Part shown: positions 20,371-34,087 of the stretch, piece by piece
Layout: each line of letters starts with the position of its first letter
Numbering within the stretch: the first letter of the stretch is position 1
Assembly: GCA_013695835.1 (NCBI GenBank)
Contig: JACCZU010000162.1
Span: 1 to 38,158, forward strand
Origin: Candidatus Aridivita willemsiae
Lineage (GTDB): Bacteria > Actinomycetota > CADDZG01 > WHSQ01
Reading direction: 5' to 3'
DNA: 38,158 nt
The notes under the pieces: model-generated
What the model was told of the DNA's origin: nothing
The model's database searches: none
What the model saw: the letters and a program-made list of their open reading frames with translations, nothing else
Position numbers and translations under genes: made by a program

Positions 20371-21035
20371 CAGCCCGTCCTCTGCTGCGCTCGCCCGCGC
20401 AGCCTGACCGCCGAGCGGATCATCACCAGGCCGTTCCTCGGCCCCGGCACCGCCCCTCTGATCAAAAGGAGATTGCGACCTGCGTCTGCCTTTATGACCT
20501 TGAGATTCAATGTCGTCACGCGCCTGTGTCCGAGATGACCGGCCATGCGCATGCCCTTGAAGACGCGGCTTGGCGTTGCGCAAGCCCCGATGGCGCCGGG
20601 GGAACGATGCTTGCGTTGGGTCCCGTGAGTGGCCGAAAGACCCGCAAAGTTGTGGCGCTTCATGACCCCGGCGAAGCCCTTTCCCTTGGTCACACCGATG
20701 ACATCGACGACGTCGCCGACCTCAAAGACGTCCGCCTTGATCTCGGTCCCCACCGGGTAGTCCTCGAGCTCGTCGTCATCGACGCGCATCTCGACGAGAT
20801 GGCGCGCCGGTTCGACGCCGGACTTCGCGTAGTGGCCGGCAAGGGGCTTGGTCGTCCTTCTGGCGACACCGTAGGCGAGCTGAACGGCCGTGTAACCGTC
20901 CGTCTCCGGCGTCTTCACCTGAGTCACGAAGCACGGCCCGGCCTGGACGACCGTGACGGGCACCGCCCGCCCACTGTCTTCGAAGACCTGGGTCATGCCC
21001 ACCTTGCGGCCCAGGATGCCCTTTGTCTCTGCCAC
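20370..21035 (-). CDS. rplC: 50S ribosomal protein L3
   Basis: [42 protein letters not shown]...[58 protein letters not shown]. Confidence 0.98.
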   Translation of the reverse strand: MAETKGILGRKVGMTQVFEDSGRAVPVTVVQAGPCFVTQVKTPETDGYTAVQLAYGVARRTTKPLAGHYAKSGVEPARHLVEMRVDDDELEDYPVGTEIKADVFEVGDVVDVIGVTKGKGFAGVMKRHNFAGLSATHGTQRKHRSPGAIGACATPSRVFKGMRMAGHLGHRRVTTLNLKVIKADAGRNLLLIRGAVPGPRNGLVMIRSAVRLRGRAQQRTG

Positions 21036-21053
21036 CTGCGTCCAGCCTTCCTG

Positions 21054-21365
21054 TTAGAGCTTGAGCTCGATGTCCACTCCCGCAGGCAGATCGAGTCGCT
21101 GGAGCGAGTCGACCGTCTTCGCCGTCGGGTTCACGATGTCGAGCAATCTCTTGTGCGTGCGCATCTCGAAGTGTTCGCGCGAGTCCTTGTCCTTATGAGG
21201 CGATCGAATCGTCGTAAAGACAGACCGTGATGTTGGAAGGGGGATCGGCCCGTTGACGCTTGCGCCGGTGCGCACCACCGTCTCGACGATCTTTCGCGCC
21301 GATTGGTCGATGACCTCGTGGTCATACGCCTTCAGCCGGATCCTGATCTTTAGCCCATCGGCCAT
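21054..21365 (-). CDS. rpsJ: 30S ribosomal protein S10
   Basis: [98 protein letters not shown]. Confidence 0.98.
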   Translation of the reverse strand: MADGLKIRIRLKAYDHEVIDQSARKIVETVVRTGASVNGPIPLPTSRSVFTTIRSPHKDKDSREHFEMRTHKRLLDIVNPTAKTVDSLQRLDLPAGVDIELKL

Positions 21366-21382
21366 GTCTCTGTACGCCCCGT

Positions 21383-22573
<1,191 letters not shown>

Positions 22574-22593
22574 CGCCTTTCTCTCCCTCTTCT

Positions 22594-24768
22594 CTACTTC
22601 CTAGCCGGTTCGCCGCGCACCGTGGCGACGACCTCTTCCTGGATTGCCTGCGGAACATCTCTGTACGAGTTGAACTGCATTGAGTGAGTCGCACGACCTT
22701 GCGTGCGGCTCCGCAGCTCGGTTGCATAGCCGAACATCTCTGCCAGCGGCACCTGAGCCGTGATTATGCGGTCGGTTCCCCTCTGATCCATGCTCTCGAT
22801 ACGCCCCCGGCGTCCGGAGAGGTCGCCGATGACGTCGCCCATGTGCTCCTCAGGGGTTACAACCTCGACATCGAAGATGGGTTCGAGCAACACCGGTTTC
22901 GCCCTCTTGAGGGCCTCCTTGAAGGCCATCGAACCGGCGATCTTGAACGCCATCTCGGAGGAGTCGACGTCATGGTACGAGCCGTCGGTGAGGGTGACGC
23001 GCACATCGACTACCGGGTAGCCGGCCAGGACACCCGAAGACATCGCCTCCTGCATGCCCTGATCGACCGAGGGAATGTACTCGGTTGGGATGCGGCCTCC
23101 CGAGATCTTGTTGACGAACTCATAGCCGCCGCCGGGACCGGTAGGCTCGAGGTTCACGACAACGTGACCGTACTGGCCTTTGCCGCCGGTCTGCTTGACA
23201 TATCGCACTTCGACCTTCTCAACCGGGTTCTTGGACGTCTCACGGTAGGCGACCTGCGGCTTGCCCACGTTCGCGCCAACGTTGAACTCCCTTATGAGGC
23301 GGTCGACGAGAACCTCGAGGTGAAGCTCGCCCATCCCCGAGATGATGGTCTGTCCGGTGTCGTCGTCGGTGTGGACGCGGAAGGTCGGGTCCTCCTCGGA
23401 GAGGCGCTGAAGAGCAATCGACAGCTTCTCGGAGTCGGCCTTGGACTTCGGCTCGATGGCAACGTCGATCACCGGCGTCGGGAAGTTCATCTCCTCGAGC
23501 AGCACCGGGTCGTTCGGATCGCAAAGAGAATCACCAGTCAGCGTCTGCTTGAGTCCGACGATCGCAATGATGTCGCCGGCGAAGACCGCGTCTTTGTCCT
23601 CCCTGTGGTTTGCGTGCATCTGGAGGATCCGGCCCACACGCTCCTTGCGCTCGCGCGTCGAGTTATAGACTTGGTCGCCGCTGGCCAGCGTGCCCGAGTA
23701 GATCCGCATGAACGTGAGCCGCCCGACATAGGGATCGCTCATGATCTTGAAAGCGAGGGCCGAAAACGGCGCTGAATCGTCGGGCTTCCGCTCGACGGTC
23801 TCTCCGGAGCCCGGGCGCTTAGCCTCCATCGGAGGCAGGTCAAGCGGGCTCGGGAGATACCAGCCGATTGCGTCAAGCAGCGGCTGCACCGCCTTGTTCT
23901 TGAAGGCAGACCCACACATAACCGGTGTGACCCCGCCCGCAATCGTGGCGCGCCTCAACGCTTTTCTGATCTGCTCGTGGCTTGGTTCCCCCTCGGCTAC
24001 GTAGAGCTCCATGAGATGCTCGTCGAAGTCGGCGAGCGCTTCGATCAGGTCGTGCCTGTAGCTCGCGGCCTGATCCACAAGCTCGTCCGGTATCGGCCGG
24101 TCCTCCCATTGCTCGCCCATTCCTTCTGAAGGCCAGTAGTGGGCGACCATGGTCACGAGATCCACGACTCCGTGAAAGCCGGCTTCGCTGCCGATGGGAA
24201 GCTGTATTACGACCGGCCTGGCATTGAGCCGCTGGGCGATCATCTCGACCGTACGGAAGAAGTCTGCTCCGGTGCGGTCCATCTTGTTTACAAAGCAGAT
24301 GCGCGGCACGTTGTAGCGATCGGCCTGACGCCACACGGTCTCGGATTGAGGCTCGACCCCGGCGACCGCGTCAAAGACCGCGACCGCGCCGTCGAGGACC
24401 CTGAGGCTCCGCTCGACTTCAACCGTGAAGTCGACGTGACCCGGAGTGTCGATGAGGTTGATCCAATAGCCCTTCCAGTGCGCGGTCGTGGCTGCCGAGG
24501 TGATCGTGATGCCACGCTCTTGCTCCTGCACCATCCAGTCCATGACGGCTGCGCCTTCGTGGACCTCGCCGATCTTGTAGGTCTTTCCCGTGTAGTAGAG
24601 GATCCGCTCGGTCGTGGTCGTCTTCCCGGCGTCGATGTGGGCCATGATGCCGATGTTCCGGGTCCGCTCAATCGGGTACTCCCGGATTGAGGGCGCGCCC
24701 TTGCCACCCTTGACTTCCCGAAGTTGTGGGCGCCCGGGTCCCTTTGGCCTTTGAGCAGCTTCAGTCAT
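22594..24768 (-). CDS. fusA: Translation elongation factor EF-G
   Basis: [116 protein letters not shown]. Confidence 0.99.
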   Translation of the reverse strand: MTEAAQRPKGPGRPQLREVKGGKGAPSIREYPIERTRNIGIMAHIDAGKTTTTERILYYTGKTYKIGEVHEGAAVMDWMVQEQERGITITSAATTAHWKGYWINLIDTPGHVDFTVEVERSLRVLDGAVAVFDAVAGVEPQSETVWRQADRYNVPRICFVNKMDRTGADFFRTVEMIAQRLNARPVVIQLPIGSEAGFHGVVDLVTMVAHYWPSEGMGEQWEDRPIPDELVDQAASYRHDLIEALADFDEHLMELYVAEGEPSHEQIRKALRRATIAGGVTPVMCGSAFKNKAVQPLLDAIGWYLPSPLDLPPMEAKRPGSGETVERKPDDSAPFSALAFKIMSDPYVGRLTFMRIYSGTLASGDQVYNSTRERKERVGRILQMHANHREDKDAVFAGDIIAIVGLKQTLTGDSLCDPNDPVLLEEMNFPTPVIDVAIEPKSKADSEKLSIALQRLSEEDPTFRVHTDDDTGQTIISGMGELHLEVLVDRLIREFNVGANVGKPQVAYRETSKNPVEKVEVRYVKQTGGKGQYGHVVVNLEPTGPGGGYEFVNKISGGRIPTEYIPSVDQGMQEAMSSGVLAGYPVVDVRVTLTDGSYHDVDSSEMAFKIAGSMAFKEALKRAKPVLLEPIFDVEVVTPEEHMGDVIGDLSGRRGRIESMDQRGTDRIITAQVPLAEMFGYATELRSRTQGRATHSMQFNSYRDVPQAIQEEVVATVRGEPARK

Positions 24769-24774
24769 CTGTGA

Positions 24775-25245
24775 TCACCATCTGTAGTGTGCGAAGGCCC
24801 TGTTGGCTTCTGCCATCTTGTGAATGTCCTCACGCCGCTTGACTGCGGCGCCGGCGCCTCCCGACGCATCGAGGATTTCGCCGGCGAGCCTGTCGGACAT
24901 GGACTTCTCCCTGCGCCTGCGTGCAAAGGTTACCAACCAACGAATGGCCAAAGTTGTTCCACGGCGCGCCTCGACCTCGACCGGGACCTGATAGGTGGCC
25001 CCTCCGACGCGCCGGGGACGGACCTCGAGCAGGGGCTTGATGTTATCTACGGCCCTCTTGAGAATCTGCATGGCATCTTTGCCGCTTCTATCTTCAACCT
25101 TTTTGAGCGCCCCGTAGACGATGCTCTCGGCGAGACTGCGCTTCCCGCGCATCAGCACGCGGTTCTGAATCTGCGTCACGAGCACCGAGCTGTAGATCGG
25201 GTCGGGGGTGAGCGGTCGTCTCGCTGCCGGTCCTTTGCGTGGCAT
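24775..25245 (-). CDS. rpsG: 30S ribosomal protein S7
   Basis: [91 protein letters not shown]. Confidence 0.98.
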   Translation of the reverse strand: MPRKGPAARRPLTPDPIYSSVLVTQIQNRVLMRGKRSLAESIVYGALKKVEDRSGKDAMQILKRAVDNIKPLLEVRPRRVGGATYQVPVEVEARRGTTLAIRWLVTFARRRREKSMSDRLAGEILDASGGAGAAVKRREDIHKMAEANRAFAHYRW

Positions 25246-25247
25246 GG

Positions 25248-25616
25248 CTAACCCTTCTTGGCGCCGTACTTGGAGCGAGACTGGATTCGGTCCCGCACGC
25301 CGGATGCGTCAAGCGCCGCTCTCACGATCTTGTAGCGGACCCCGGGGAGGTCCTTGACCCTCCCGCCGCGCACTAACACGATTGAGTGCTCCTGGAGGTT
25401 GTGGCCGATGCCGGGGATGTAGGCCGTCACCTCGATGCCCGAGGTGAGCCGGACGCGGGCGACCTTGCGGAGCGCCGAGTTCGGCTTCTTGGGGGTCGCT
25501 GTGTAGACGCGCGTGCACACCCCGCGCCGCTGGGGCGAACCCCTAAGGGCGGGCGACTTCGACTTCTCCCGCTTGGACTCTCGTCCCTGTCGAACCAGTT
25601 GTTGGACCGTCGGCAC
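25248..25616 (-). CDS. rpsL: 30S ribosomal protein S12 (GTG start)
   Basis: [99 protein letters not shown]. Confidence 0.98.
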   Translation of the reverse strand: MPTVQQLVRQGRESKREKSKSPALRGSPQRRGVCTRVYTATPKKPNSALRKVARVRLTSGIEVTAYIPGIGHNLQEHSIVLVRGGRVKDLPGVRYKIVRAALDASGVRDRIQSRSKYGAKKG

Positions 25617-25935
25617 TAACTAATCCTCCCTCGTAACGGTCCGGCTCTCGCACGAACCCCTCGGGCCCTGAGGCCCCCTTACCTACCTCGGCGCTATGGG
25701 CCTCTTCCAAGCAGCATTGAACGAGCTGCAGGAGAGGGCCGTTTCTGTCGATCCCGTCCCTGGGAGCCGGGCATCCGGCCCAGCTTCGGCGGGACCCTGC
25801 GAACGGTGTCGTTCGGCGATTTACCCCGACCCCGGCGGTTCCCGAACGACCGGGCCTACCGAAGCTCACCGAACTCGGGCAAACTCATAACTTGCAGACG
25901 CCCAAGCTGGGCGCGCCGCACCCCGGAGGGCGCGA
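25617..25935 (-). ncRNA. Candidate structured 5' leader RNA of the str (rpsL) operon
   Basis: About 320 nt between predicted TSS and rpsL start. Hairpins by eye (+ coordinates): gtcgttcgg 25808-25816 / ccgaacgac 25842-25850 (9 bp); a long bulged stem 25699-25740 with inner gcagc/gctgc; a nested GGTCCCG...CTGGG-CCGG-ATGC-CCGG-CT-CCCAG...CGGGATC stem around 25748-25798. Confidence 0.55.
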
Positions 25936-25941
25936 CCGATA

Positions 25942-25970
25942 AGGATACGCGACGCGCCCTACCTGGTCAA
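25942..25970 (-). promoter_or_regulatory. Sigma-A-type promoter of the str operon
   Basis: Minus strand TTGACC (25970-25965) - 17 bp - TATCCT (25947-25942). Confidence 0.8.
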
Positions 25971-26034
25971 ACGTCTTATTTCTGCGGCCCGCCGAGCCCC
26001 GCCCGCCGGCGGAGGTGGCGCCGCGGCGAGGGCA

Positions 26035-26058
26035 CCGGGAGCTGTGTAGCGCTCCCGG
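26035..26058 (-). terminator. Strong hairpin just downstream of rpoC (no U-tract)
   Basis: ccgggagc / gctcccgg, perfect 8-bp stem with 8-nt loop, ~25 nt past the rpoC stop. Confidence 0.55.
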
Positions 26059-26082
26059 GGCCTGACTCCTAGCAACTCGGCT

Positions 26083-29000
26083 CTACTCTGCGGCGCTCGT
26101 TGCCTCTTCCGAGATCACGGCCTCGCCGTCGCCGTCGACGGAGGGCACGGCGCTTAGGCCGACACCTCCGAGCAGCTCGCGAGCGACGTCTGCGGCTTCC
26201 TGGTCCTCGATCCGTGGCGGCAGGCCGAATATCGCCCTTGCCTCCTCGTCGGACATGGCGCCCTCACCCGTGGTCACGACCCTGGTCGAGCGGTACCGGC
26301 TCATGCCGGTTCCCGCCGGGATCAGCTTGCCGATGATGACGTTTTCCTTGAGCCCGAGCAACGGGTCCGACTTGCCCCTGATCGCAGCTTCCGTCAAGAC
26401 TCTTGTCGTCTCCTGGAAGGAGGCTGCCGACAGCCACGATTCCGTCGCCAGCGACGCCTTGGTTATACCCATGAGCACCGGCCTGGCGGTCCCTGCCTCC
26501 CCGTTGCCTGAGACGGCGACCTCGTTGGCCTCAGCAAACGACCTCGCGTCCACGAGCTCGCCGGGCAGGAACTCGGTGTCGCCCGGCTCGATGATCGTCA
26601 CCTTGCGAAGCATCTGGCGAACGATGAGCTCGATGTGCTTGTCGTGAATCGGCACACCCTGAGACCGGTACACCGACTGGACCTCGTTGACGAGGTAGTT
26701 CTGGACATCCCTCGTCCCAAGGATCTCGAGGATCTCGTCTGGATCGCGCGATCCTTCGGTCAACGGTTCACCGGCGGCAACACTGTCTTCGTTGCGAACT
26801 CGCAGGCGTGCGTGGCGCGACACCTTGTAAGCAATGGACTCGCTGCCGTCGTCGGGCACGAGCTCGATGGTCCTCGTGCGCTCGTCTTCGTGAAGGACGA
26901 TGTGCCCCGAGGCACGGGCGATCTCGGCCTTCCCCTTGGGGGTACGAGCCTCGAACAGCTCGATCACCCGTGGCAGGCCGTGAGTGATGTCCTCGCCGGC
27001 CACGCCTCCGGTGTGAAAGGTCCTCATCGTGAGCTGGGTACCAGGCTCACCAATCGACTGGGCGGCAACGATACCAACCGCCTCGCCCATCTCGACGAGG
27101 TTCCCGGTCGCAAGCGATACTCCGTAGCACTTCTGGCAGATGCCGTGGCGCGCATCGCACATCAACACCGACCGCACGATGACCTCGGCAACGCCGCTCT
27201 GGTCGATGAGCTTCGTCAGCTCGGCGCTTACCTCGTCGCCGGCGCGCGCAATCACTTTCTTGCCTGCGCGGGCGTCCTCGAGCAGCACGCGGCCGATCAG
27301 TTTCTGCTTGAGGAAGGCGCGTTCCTTGTTGATGTCGAGCCTGATGCCCCGGTCCGTGCCGCAGTCTTCGCTGCGCACGATCACCTCTTGCGAGACGTCG
27401 ACCAGGCGTCGTGTTAGGTAGCCGGAGTCGGCCGTCCTGAGCGCCGTGTCGGCAAGCCCCTTTCTTGCGCCGTGTGTCGAGATGAAGTACTCGAGGACGG
27501 TCAGGCCCTCACGGAAGTTCGACCGAATGGGCCGCGGGATGATCTCACCACGCGGGTTAGCGACGAGGCCGCGCATACCGGCAATCTGGCGAATCTGCTG
27601 GATGCTTCCCCGGGCCCCCGAGCTCGCCATCATGTAGATGGGGTTGAGCTCTTGTTCCTGGAAGCCCTTCTCCATCGCCTCACGCACGGACTTGGTGGCG
27701 TCGTTCCAGATGTCGATGAGCTCCTGACGGCGCTCGTTCTCGGTTATTACGCCCCTGCGGTACTGGGTCTCCACGCGCTCTGCCTGCTTTTCGTGCTCGG
27801 CAAGGATCTTGGGCTTGCTCGGCGGAGTCGTGACGTCCTCGAGCCCAATGGTCACTCCCGCCTTGGTTGCCCACTTGAAGCCGATGCTCTTGACCCCGTC
27901 GAGGATCTCGGCGAGCTCCTTCTTGTCATAGATGTGAGCACAACGGTCTATCAGCATCGAGAGCTCACGCTTTTTGATCTCGCCGTTCTGGAAGGGGAAG
28001 TCCTCGGGGAATGCCTCGTTGAGGATCACCCGGCCCGCTGTGGTCTCCTTCAAGCGCTTTGGGTTGGCGTTGTACTCCTCGACGGACTCGTCCTCGAACC
28101 GCTTGAGCCCGCGCACCCTGACCCTGTCGTGCAGCGACACCGACTTGGCGTCCAGAGCACTGAGGAGATCGCTGCCCGACGAGAACGCCCGGTCCTGCTG
28201 GGCGTCGCGCTTCTGGAATGTGAGGTAGTAGCTGCCCAGGATGATGTCGTGCGACGGTGCAACGATCGGGTCGCCGTGGGCCGGCGAAAGCACGTTGTGC
28301 GCCGAAAGCATGAGGATCCTCGCCTCGGCCTGGGCCTCTGAGGACAGCGGCACGTGCACGGCCATCTGGTCACCGTCGAAGTCGGCGTTGAACGCCGCGC
28401 ACACGAGTGGGTGGATCTGAATGGCCTTGCCCTCGACGAGCACGGGCTCGAAGGCCTGAATGCCGAGGCGGTGAAGCGTCGGAGCCCGGTTGAGCAGCAC
28501 CGGGTGCTGATGGATGATCTCCTCGAGCACATCCCACACATGCGGCCGGCTGCGCTCGACCATTCGCTTCGCGCTCTTGATGTTCTGCGCATGCCCGAGA
28601 TCGACGAGCCGCTTCATCACAAAGGGCTTGAAGAGTTCGAGCGCCATCTGCTTGGGCAGGCCGCACTGGTGCAGCCTGAGGGTCGGGCCGGAAACGATCA
28701 CCGAGCGCCCCGAATAGTCAACTCGCTTCCCGAGCAGGTTCTGGCGGAAACGGCCCTGCTTTCCCTTGAGCATATCCGAAAGCGACTTGAGCGGACGGTT
28801 GCCCGGCCCGGTCACGGGACGGCCTCGGCGGCCGTTGTCGAACAATGCGTCGACGGCCTCTTGCAGCATGCGCTTCTCGTTGTTGACGATGATCTCCGGC
28901 GCACCGAGGTCGAGCAGCCTCTTGAGCCGGTTGTTGCGGTTGATGACCCTCCGGTAGAGGTCGTTGAGATCGCTGGTCGCGAAGCGCCCGCCGTCGAGCT

Positions 29001-29991
29001 GCACCATCGGCCTGAGGTCGGGCGGAATGACGGGGACGCAGTCGAGCACCATCCCGAGCGGGGTGTTCTTCTTGGCCGGGTCGCCGAACGGCGCTACGAC
29101 CTTCAGACGCTTGATCGCCCGCTGCCGCTTCTGGCCCTTGGCCGTCTTGATCTGCTCCCTGAGCGTCTCCTCCTCGGCTACGAGGTCGAGGCTCCCGAGC
29201 AGGTCCTTGATCGCCTCGGCCCCCATGCCGCCCTTGAAATAGTCGCTGTAACGGTCCCTCAGCTCGCGCCAGATGATCTCGTCGTCAACGATCCTCTTCG
29301 GCTCGAGTGCCTTGAACTCCTCGAAGGTCGTCTGGAGCCTCTCGATCCTGTCGCCTGCACGCTCTCGCACGTCTCGCTGCTGGCGCTCAGACTGATTCTT
29401 GCGCGTGTTCTTCTCGGAGGAGCGGGCCTTGCGGCCCTCCATCTCCTCGAGGGCGGCTTCCGTCTCCTTGAGGATCTGCTCGATGCGCTGATCGCGCTCG
29501 CTTTCCATCCGCGCGACCTCGGCGGCGACATCCTCCTCGAGGCGGGGGAGATCGCGGTGACGCTTGGCGTCATCGACCCCAGTTGTTATCGAGGCCGCGA
29601 AGTAGATGACCTTCTCGAGCTCCTTGGGCGCGATGTCGAGAAGGTACCCGAGCCGCGAGGGCACACCCTTGAAGTACCAGATGTGCGTAACCGGAGCGGC
29701 AAGCTCGATGTGCCCCATGCGCTCGCGCCGGACCTTGGCGCGCGTTACCTCGACACCGCAGCGCTCGCAGATGATTCCCTTGAAGCGAACGCGCTTGTAC
29801 TTGCCGCAGTAACACTCCCAGTCCTTTGTCGGCCCGAAGATCTTCTCGCAGAACAAACCATCCTTTTCGGGCTTGAGCGTGCGGTAGTTGATCGTTTCGG
29901 GCTTCTTGACTTCTCCGTTGGACCAGGTGCGGATCTGGTCACCCGTGGCCAGGCCGATCCGGAGCTCGTCGAAATAGTTGACGTCTAGCAC
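26083..29991 (-). CDS. rpoC: DNA-directed RNA polymerase subunit beta'
   Basis: [66 protein letters not shown]...[16 protein letters not shown]...[18 protein letters not shown]. Confidence 0.99.
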   Translation of the reverse strand: MLDVNYFDELRIGLATGDQIRTWSNGEVKKPETINYRTLKPEKDGLFCEKIFGPTKDWECYCGKYKRVRFKGIICERCGVEVTRAKVRRERMGHIELAAPVTHIWYFKGVPSRLGYLLDIAPKELEKVIYFAASITTGVDDAKRHRDLPRLEEDVAAEVARMESERDQRIEQILKETEAALEEMEGRKARSSEKNTRKNQSERQQRDVRERAGDRIERLQTTFEEFKALEPKRIVDDEIIWRELRDRYSDYFKGGMGAEAIKDLLGSLDLVAEEETLREQIKTAKGQKRQRAIKRLKVVAPFGDPAKKNTPLGMVLDCVPVIPPDLRPMVQLDGGRFATSDLNDLYRRVINRNNRLKRLLDLGAPEIIVNNEKRMLQEAVDALFDNGRRGRPVTGPGNRPLKSLSDMLKGKQGRFRQNLLGKRVDYSGRSVIVSGPTLRLHQCGLPKQMALELFKPFVMKRLVDLGHAQNIKSAKRMVERSRPHVWDVLEEIIHQHPVLLNRAPTLHRLGIQAFEPVLVEGKAIQIHPLVCAAFNADFDGDQMAVHVPLSSEAQAEARILMLSAHNVLSPAHGDPIVAPSHDIILGSYYLTFQKRDAQQDRAFSSGSDLLSALDAKSVSLHDRVRVRGLKRFEDESVEEYNANPKRLKETTAGRVILNEAFPEDFPFQNGEIKKRELSMLIDRCAHIYDKKELAEILDGVKSIGFKWATKAGVTIGLEDVTTPPSKPKILAEHEKQAERVETQYRRGVITENERRQELIDIWNDATKSVREAMEKGFQEQELNPIYMMASSGARGSIQQIRQIAGMRGLVANPRGEIIPRPIRSNFREGLTVLEYFISTHGARKGLADTALRTADSGYLTRRLVDVSQEVIVRSEDCGTDRGIRLDINKERAFLKQKLIGRVLLEDARAGKKVIARAGDEVSAELTKLIDQSGVAEVIVRSVLMCDARHGICQKCYGVSLATGNLVEMGEAVGIVAAQSIGEPGTQLTMRTFHTGGVAGEDITHGLPRVIELFEARTPKGKAEIARASGHIVLHEDERTRTIELVPDDGSESIAYKVSRHARLRVRNEDSVAAGEPLTEGSRDPDEILEILGTRDVQNYLVNEVQSVYRSQGVPIHDKHIELIVRQMLRKVTIIEPGDTEFLPGELVDARSFAEANEVAVSGNGEAGTARPVLMGITKASLATESWLSAASFQETTRVLTEAAIRGKSDPLLGLKENVIIGKLIPAGTGMSRYRSTRVVTTGEGAMSDEEARAIFGLPPRIEDQEAADVARELLGGVGLSAVPSVDGDGEAVISEEATSAAE

Positions 29992-29997
29992 GTTTAG

Positions 29998-32900
29998 TTA
30001 AACCTCCTCGACCGACGACGGTTCGCGACGGGACAGATCGATGCCCAGCTCTTCTGCGGTGCGGAAGATGTCTTCGTCGATCTCTTTCATCTGAATCTCC
30101 TCGCCCTCTGCCGAAAGAACTTCGACATTCAGGCACAGAGACTGCATTTCCTTGATGAGCACCTTGAACGACTCGGGAATCCCGGGCTCGGGGATGTTCT
30201 CTCCCTTGACTATCGCTTCGTAGACCTTGACCCGGCCGAGGACATCGTCGGACTTGATCGTCAGCAACTCTTGCAGGCAGTAGGCGGAGCCGTACGCCTC
30301 GAGCGCCCACACCTCCATCTCTCCGAAGCGCTGGCCGCCGAACTGAGCCTTACCGCCCAATGGCTGCTGCGTGATCATCGAGTAGGGGCCCGTGGAGCGG
30401 GCGTGAATCTTGTCGTCCACGAGGTGGGACAGCTTCAGGATGTACATGTAGCCGACGGTGATGTCGTTGTCGTACGGCTCACCGGAGCGCCCGTCATAAA
30501 GCGTCGCCTTGCCGACCGAGTTGACCAGCGGGTACTCGGTCTTGCGCTTGGCCGTCTTAGCCAGAGCGTCGAGCAGCTCGCCCTCCTTGGCGCCGTCGAA
30601 CACGGGCGTCGCCACCCACGTCGGTTCCTGGTCGCGCCACTTCCCGGGGGAGCTGTCCAGGTCGGCGCCGTCCTCCCAGCGCTGCTTGGCGGCCCAGCCG
30701 AGGTGCGTCTCGAGCACCTGGCCGAGGTTCATTCGCGAGGGCACGCCGAGCGGGTTCAAAATGACGTCGACGGGGGTTCCGTCGGCAAGGAACGGCATGT
30801 CGGCATCGGGCAGGATCTTGGAGATCACGCCCTTGTTGCCGTGGCGGCCGGCGAGCTTGTCGCCCTCGGAGATCTTGCGCTTCTGCGCGACGAAGACACG
30901 AACCAGCTCGTTGACGCCGGGCGGGAGCTCGTCACCGGCGTCGCGCGAGAACTCCCGGACCCCGATGACCTTGCCGCTTTCCGTGTGCGGCATTTTGAGC
31001 GACGTGTCGCGAACCTCGCGCGCCTTCTCACCGAAGATGGCCCGCAGGAGCCGCTCCTCGGGAGTCAGCTCCGTCTCGCCCTTGGGGGTGACCTTTCCAA
31101 CGAGAACATCTCCGGGCGCGACATCTGCGCCCACTCGGATGATCCCCCGCTCGTCGAGGTCCGCCAGCACCTCCTCGGAGACGTTGGGGATGTCGCCTGT
31201 GATCTCCTCGGCGCCGAGCTTGGTGTCGCGGGCGTCGACCTCATACTCCTCGATGTGAATCGAGGACAACAGGTCTTCCTTGACGAGGCGCTCGGAAACG
31301 ATGATCGCGTCCTCGAAGTTGTAGCCCTCGTAGCTCATGAACGCGACCAGCAGGTTCGCGCCGAGCGCAAGCTCGCCCTTGTCCGTCGACGGACCGTCGG
31401 CAAGAATGTCGCCCTTCTTGACTTTCTGGCCCTCGATTGCGATCGGCCTCTGGTTGATGCAAGTCGACTGGTTCGAGCGCTCGTACTTGTTGAGCTTGTA
31501 AACCTTCCGCTCGGAGCCATGGGCAACAACGATGCGGTCGGCGGCGACTTCCTCGACCGTGCCGTTGGCATCGGCAAGGATGACGTCGCCGGCGTCGACG
31601 GCGGCCCTATGCTCGAGACCGGTGCCGACGTACGGCGCAGCCGGGCGCAGCAAGGGCACCGCCTGCCGCTGCATGTTGGCGCCCATCAGAGCGCGGTTTG
31701 CGTCGTCGTGCTCGAGGAAGGGGATGCAGGCTGCGGCAACGGATACCGTCTGCTTTGGCGAGACGTCCATGAAATCGACCTCTGCAGGGGGCACGTAGTC
31801 GACCTCGTTGTGCCTGCCCCTGACCAGGACCCTTGCCTCTGTGAAGGAGCCGTCGTCGGCGGTGATGGCGTTGGCCTGGGCGATGATCGCCCTGTCCTCC
31901 TCGTCGGCGGTGAGGTACTGGGTCTTGGTGGAGACCTTTCCGTTGGCCACCCTGCGATAGGGCGTCTCGATGAAGCCATAACGATTGAGCCGCGCATAGG
32001 TCGAAAGGGACGCGATCAGGCCGATGTTCGGGCCCTCTGGGGTCTCGATCGGGCACATCCGCCCGTAGTGGCTCGGGTGGACGTCACGTACCTCGAAGCC
32101 GGCCCGTTCACGCGACAGACCGCCCGGCCCGAGGGCTGAGAGGCGCCTCCTGTGGGTCAGGCCGGCAAGCGGATTCGTCTGGTCCATGAACTGACTCAGC
32201 TGCGAAGAGCCAAAGAACTCCTTGAGCGAGGCCACGACCGGTCGGATGTTGATGAGCGTTTGCGGCGTGATGGCTTCGACGTCTTGGGTCGTCATCCTTT
32301 CCTTGACGACCCTTTCCATCCGGGACAGGCCAACGCGGATCTGGTTCTGAATGAGCTCGCCCACGGGCCGGATTCGCCGGTTACCGAAATGGTCGATGTC
32401 GTCGACCTCATAGTCGCCGTCCCCGGCGTGCAACCTCACGAGGTACTGGATGGTGGTAAGGATGTCTTCCTTACGGAGGACCGTGCCCATCTCTTCGATG
32501 GTCTTCTCATCGGAGCCAAACCCGAGCTTGCGGTTGGTCTTGTAGCGACCGACCCGCGACAGGTCGTAGCGCCTTGAGTTAAAGAAGAGATTGTCGAGCA
32601 GTGTCCGGGCGCTCTCAACCGTCGGGGGCTCGCCGGGGCGAAGCTTGCGGTAGATGTCGATCAGAGCTTCGTCTTCGGTTTGAAGTGCATCCTTTTCGAG
32701 CGTGGCCTGGATCGAAGGTGCGCCGTCGAAGAGCTCGAGGATGGCGTCGCCGCCGCCGAAACCCAGGGCCCGCAGAAGAACGGTTACATTCTGGCGCCGC
32801 TTGCGGTCGATTCGAACCCCGACGGTGTCCTTCTTGTCGGTCTCGAACTCGAGCCAAGCACCGCGGGCCGGGATGACCTTGCAGGCGAACACGTTCTTAT

Positions 32901-33348
32901 CGGAGGTCTTGTCTGTGGAGCGATCGAAGTAGACGCCGGGAGAGCGGACCAGCTGCGACACGACCACGCGCTCGGTCCCGTTGATGATGAAGGTTCCCTT
33001 GCCCGTCATCATCGGGAAGTCGCCCATGAACACGGTCTGCTCTTTGATCTCGCCGGTCTCTTTGTTGATGAAAGCGGCGGTCACGAACAGCGGACGGGAG
33101 TAGGTCATGTCTTTCTCTTTGCACTCGTCCTCATCACCCTTGGGCGCTTCGAAGCGGTGACCGAGAAACTGGAGTGCGAGATTGCCGGTGAAGTCTTCGA
33201 TGGGGGAGATGTCCGCAAGGGTCTCTCCGAGGCCGGTGTTGACGAACCAGTCGAAGGACTCTTTCTGGACGGCGATTAGGTCGGGCGGAGGAAGCACCTC
33301 TGCCAAGCTGGCGAAAGACCGGCGTTCGCGCAGGGTGTTAGACGACAA
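29998..33348 (-). CDS. rpoB: DNA-directed RNA polymerase subunit beta (TTG start)
   Basis: [76 protein letters not shown] 5 nt before TTG. Confidence 0.99.
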   Translation of the reverse strand: MSSNTLRERRSFASLAEVLPPPDLIAVQKESFDWFVNTGLGETLADISPIEDFTGNLALQFLGHRFEAPKGDEDECKEKDMTYSRPLFVTAAFINKETGEIKEQTVFMGDFPMMTGKGTFIINGTERVVVSQLVRSPGVYFDRSTDKTSDKNVFACKVIPARGAWLEFETDKKDTVGVRIDRKRRQNVTVLLRALGFGGGDAILELFDGAPSIQATLEKDALQTEDEALIDIYRKLRPGEPPTVESARTLLDNLFFNSRRYDLSRVGRYKTNRKLGFGSDEKTIEEMGTVLRKEDILTTIQYLVRLHAGDGDYEVDDIDHFGNRRIRPVGELIQNQIRVGLSRMERVVKERMTTQDVEAITPQTLINIRPVVASLKEFFGSSQLSQFMDQTNPLAGLTHRRRLSALGPGGLSRERAGFEVRDVHPSHYGRMCPIETPEGPNIGLIASLSTYARLNRYGFIETPYRRVANGKVSTKTQYLTADEEDRAIIAQANAITADDGSFTEARVLVRGRHNEVDYVPPAEVDFMDVSPKQTVSVAAACIPFLEHDDANRALMGANMQRQAVPLLRPAAPYVGTGLEHRAAVDAGDVILADANGTVEEVAADRIVVAHGSERKVYKLNKYERSNQSTCINQRPIAIEGQKVKKGDILADGPSTDKGELALGANLLVAFMSYEGYNFEDAIIVSERLVKEDLLSSIHIEEYEVDARDTKLGAEEITGDIPNVSEEVLADLDERGIIRVGADVAPGDVLVGKVTPKGETELTPEERLLRAIFGEKAREVRDTSLKMPHTESGKVIGVREFSRDAGDELPPGVNELVRVFVAQKRKISEGDKLAGRHGNKGVISKILPDADMPFLADGTPVDVILNPLGVPSRMNLGQVLETHLGWAAKQRWEDGADLDSSPGKWRDQEPTWVATPVFDGAKEGELLDALAKTAKRKTEYPLVNSVGKATLYDGRSGEPYDNDITVGYMYILKLSHLVDDKIHARSTGPYSMITQQPLGGKAQFGGQRFGEMEVWALEAYGSAYCLQELLTIKSDDVLGRVKVYEAIVKGENIPEPGIPESFKVLIKEMQSLCLNVEVLSAEGEEIQMKEIDEDIFRTAEELGIDLSRREPSSVEEV

Positions 33349-33512
33349 GCGAGCCTCCTAGCTATCTGGTCTGGGAGGGGATCGAACCGTAGGGCTGAGA
33401 GGGTCCCCTTTCTTTCCCTTTCAGACCTCCCCCGCTCGGATGTGCCATGGGCGGTTCTTAGCCGCGCGACAGGGCCATGCGGACGGACGGGGGCAGGGCA
33501 CAGCAAACTAGC

Positions 33513-33541
33513 AGTATAGGCGTAACCTACACCGCTGTCAA
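33513..33541 (-). promoter_or_regulatory. rpoB proximal promoter (near-consensus)
   Basis: Minus strand TTGACA (33541-33536) - 17 bp - TATACT (33518-33513). Confidence 0.88.
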
Positions 33542-33601
33542 ACCGATATCTCGGCTCGAAGCAAGACTCTATGCGAGCTCCTTTGCTGCTAGCTGACGAA
33601 T

Positions 33602-33630
33602 ACTCTAGTCCCCCCCGCGAAAAAGGTCAA
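33602..33630 (-). promoter_or_regulatory. rpoB distal promoter
   Basis: Minus strand TTGACC (33630-33625) - 17 bp - TAGAGT (33607-33602). Confidence 0.7.
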
Positions 33631-33654
33631 CACCAAGATTGGACCGCCCATTCC

Positions 33655-34053
33655 CTACTTCAGCTCGACGGCGGCGCCTGCGGCCTCGAGCTTGCCCTTG
33701 GCCTCCTCCGCCTGCTCCTTGGCGACCTTTTCGAGGACCGGCTTGGGCGCTGAGTCGACGAGGTCCTTGGCCTCCTTGAGCCCGAGGCTCGTCAGGCTTC
33801 GCACCTCTTTGATCACCTGGATCTTCTTCTCGCCTGCGCCGGTGAGAACGACGTCGAACTCGTCTTGCTCCTCCTCGACGGCCTCCGCCGGGGCGCCGGC
33901 GACCGGGCCTGCCGCAACGGCCACAGGGGCCGCCGCCGAGACCCCGAACTTGTCTTCGAATTGCTTCACGAACTCGGACAGCTCGAGCACCGTCCATCCG
34001 GCAATCGCCTCGAGCACCTGCTCCTGGGTCAACGTGGACTCCGTACCGGCCAC
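33655..34053 (-). CDS. rplL: 50S ribosomal protein L7/L12
   Basis: [41 protein letters not shown]...[72 protein letters not shown]. Confidence 0.98.
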   Translation of the reverse strand: MAGTESTLTQEQVLEAIAGWTVLELSEFVKQFEDKFGVSAAAPVAVAAGPVAGAPAEAVEEEQDEFDVVLTGAGEKKIQVIKEVRSLTSLGLKEAKDLVDSAPKPVLEKVAKEQAEEAKGKLEAAGAAVELK

Positions 34054-34087
34054 TGGTTTCCTCCTTTGGTCTTATCGCCCGCCACCC

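Noticed and set aside
25340-25500. Possible streptomycin-resistance changes in RpsL
   Set aside because: [11 protein letters not shown] and [13 protein letters not shown] retain the usual lysines.
25696-25890. 64-aa plus-strand ORF antisense to the rpsL leader
   Set aside because: Overlaps the structured leader; its apparent coding potential is better explained by RNA structure on the opposite strand.
28354-29988. 544-aa plus-strand ORF antisense to rpoC
   Set aside because: Exact antisense of a clear rpoC; long open antisense frames are expected in GC-rich coding DNA and the product shows no recognisable domain.
30271-32139. 622-aa plus-strand ORF antisense to rpoB
   Set aside because: Same codon-bias artefact; low-complexity Leu/Val/Asp/Arg composition and no motif.
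31990-32220. Possible rifampicin-resistance substitutions in RpoB ([19 protein letters not shown])
   Set aside because: The key positions (D, H, S of the classical cluster) are unchanged; the N-to-T and S-to-A differences look like natural lineage variation.
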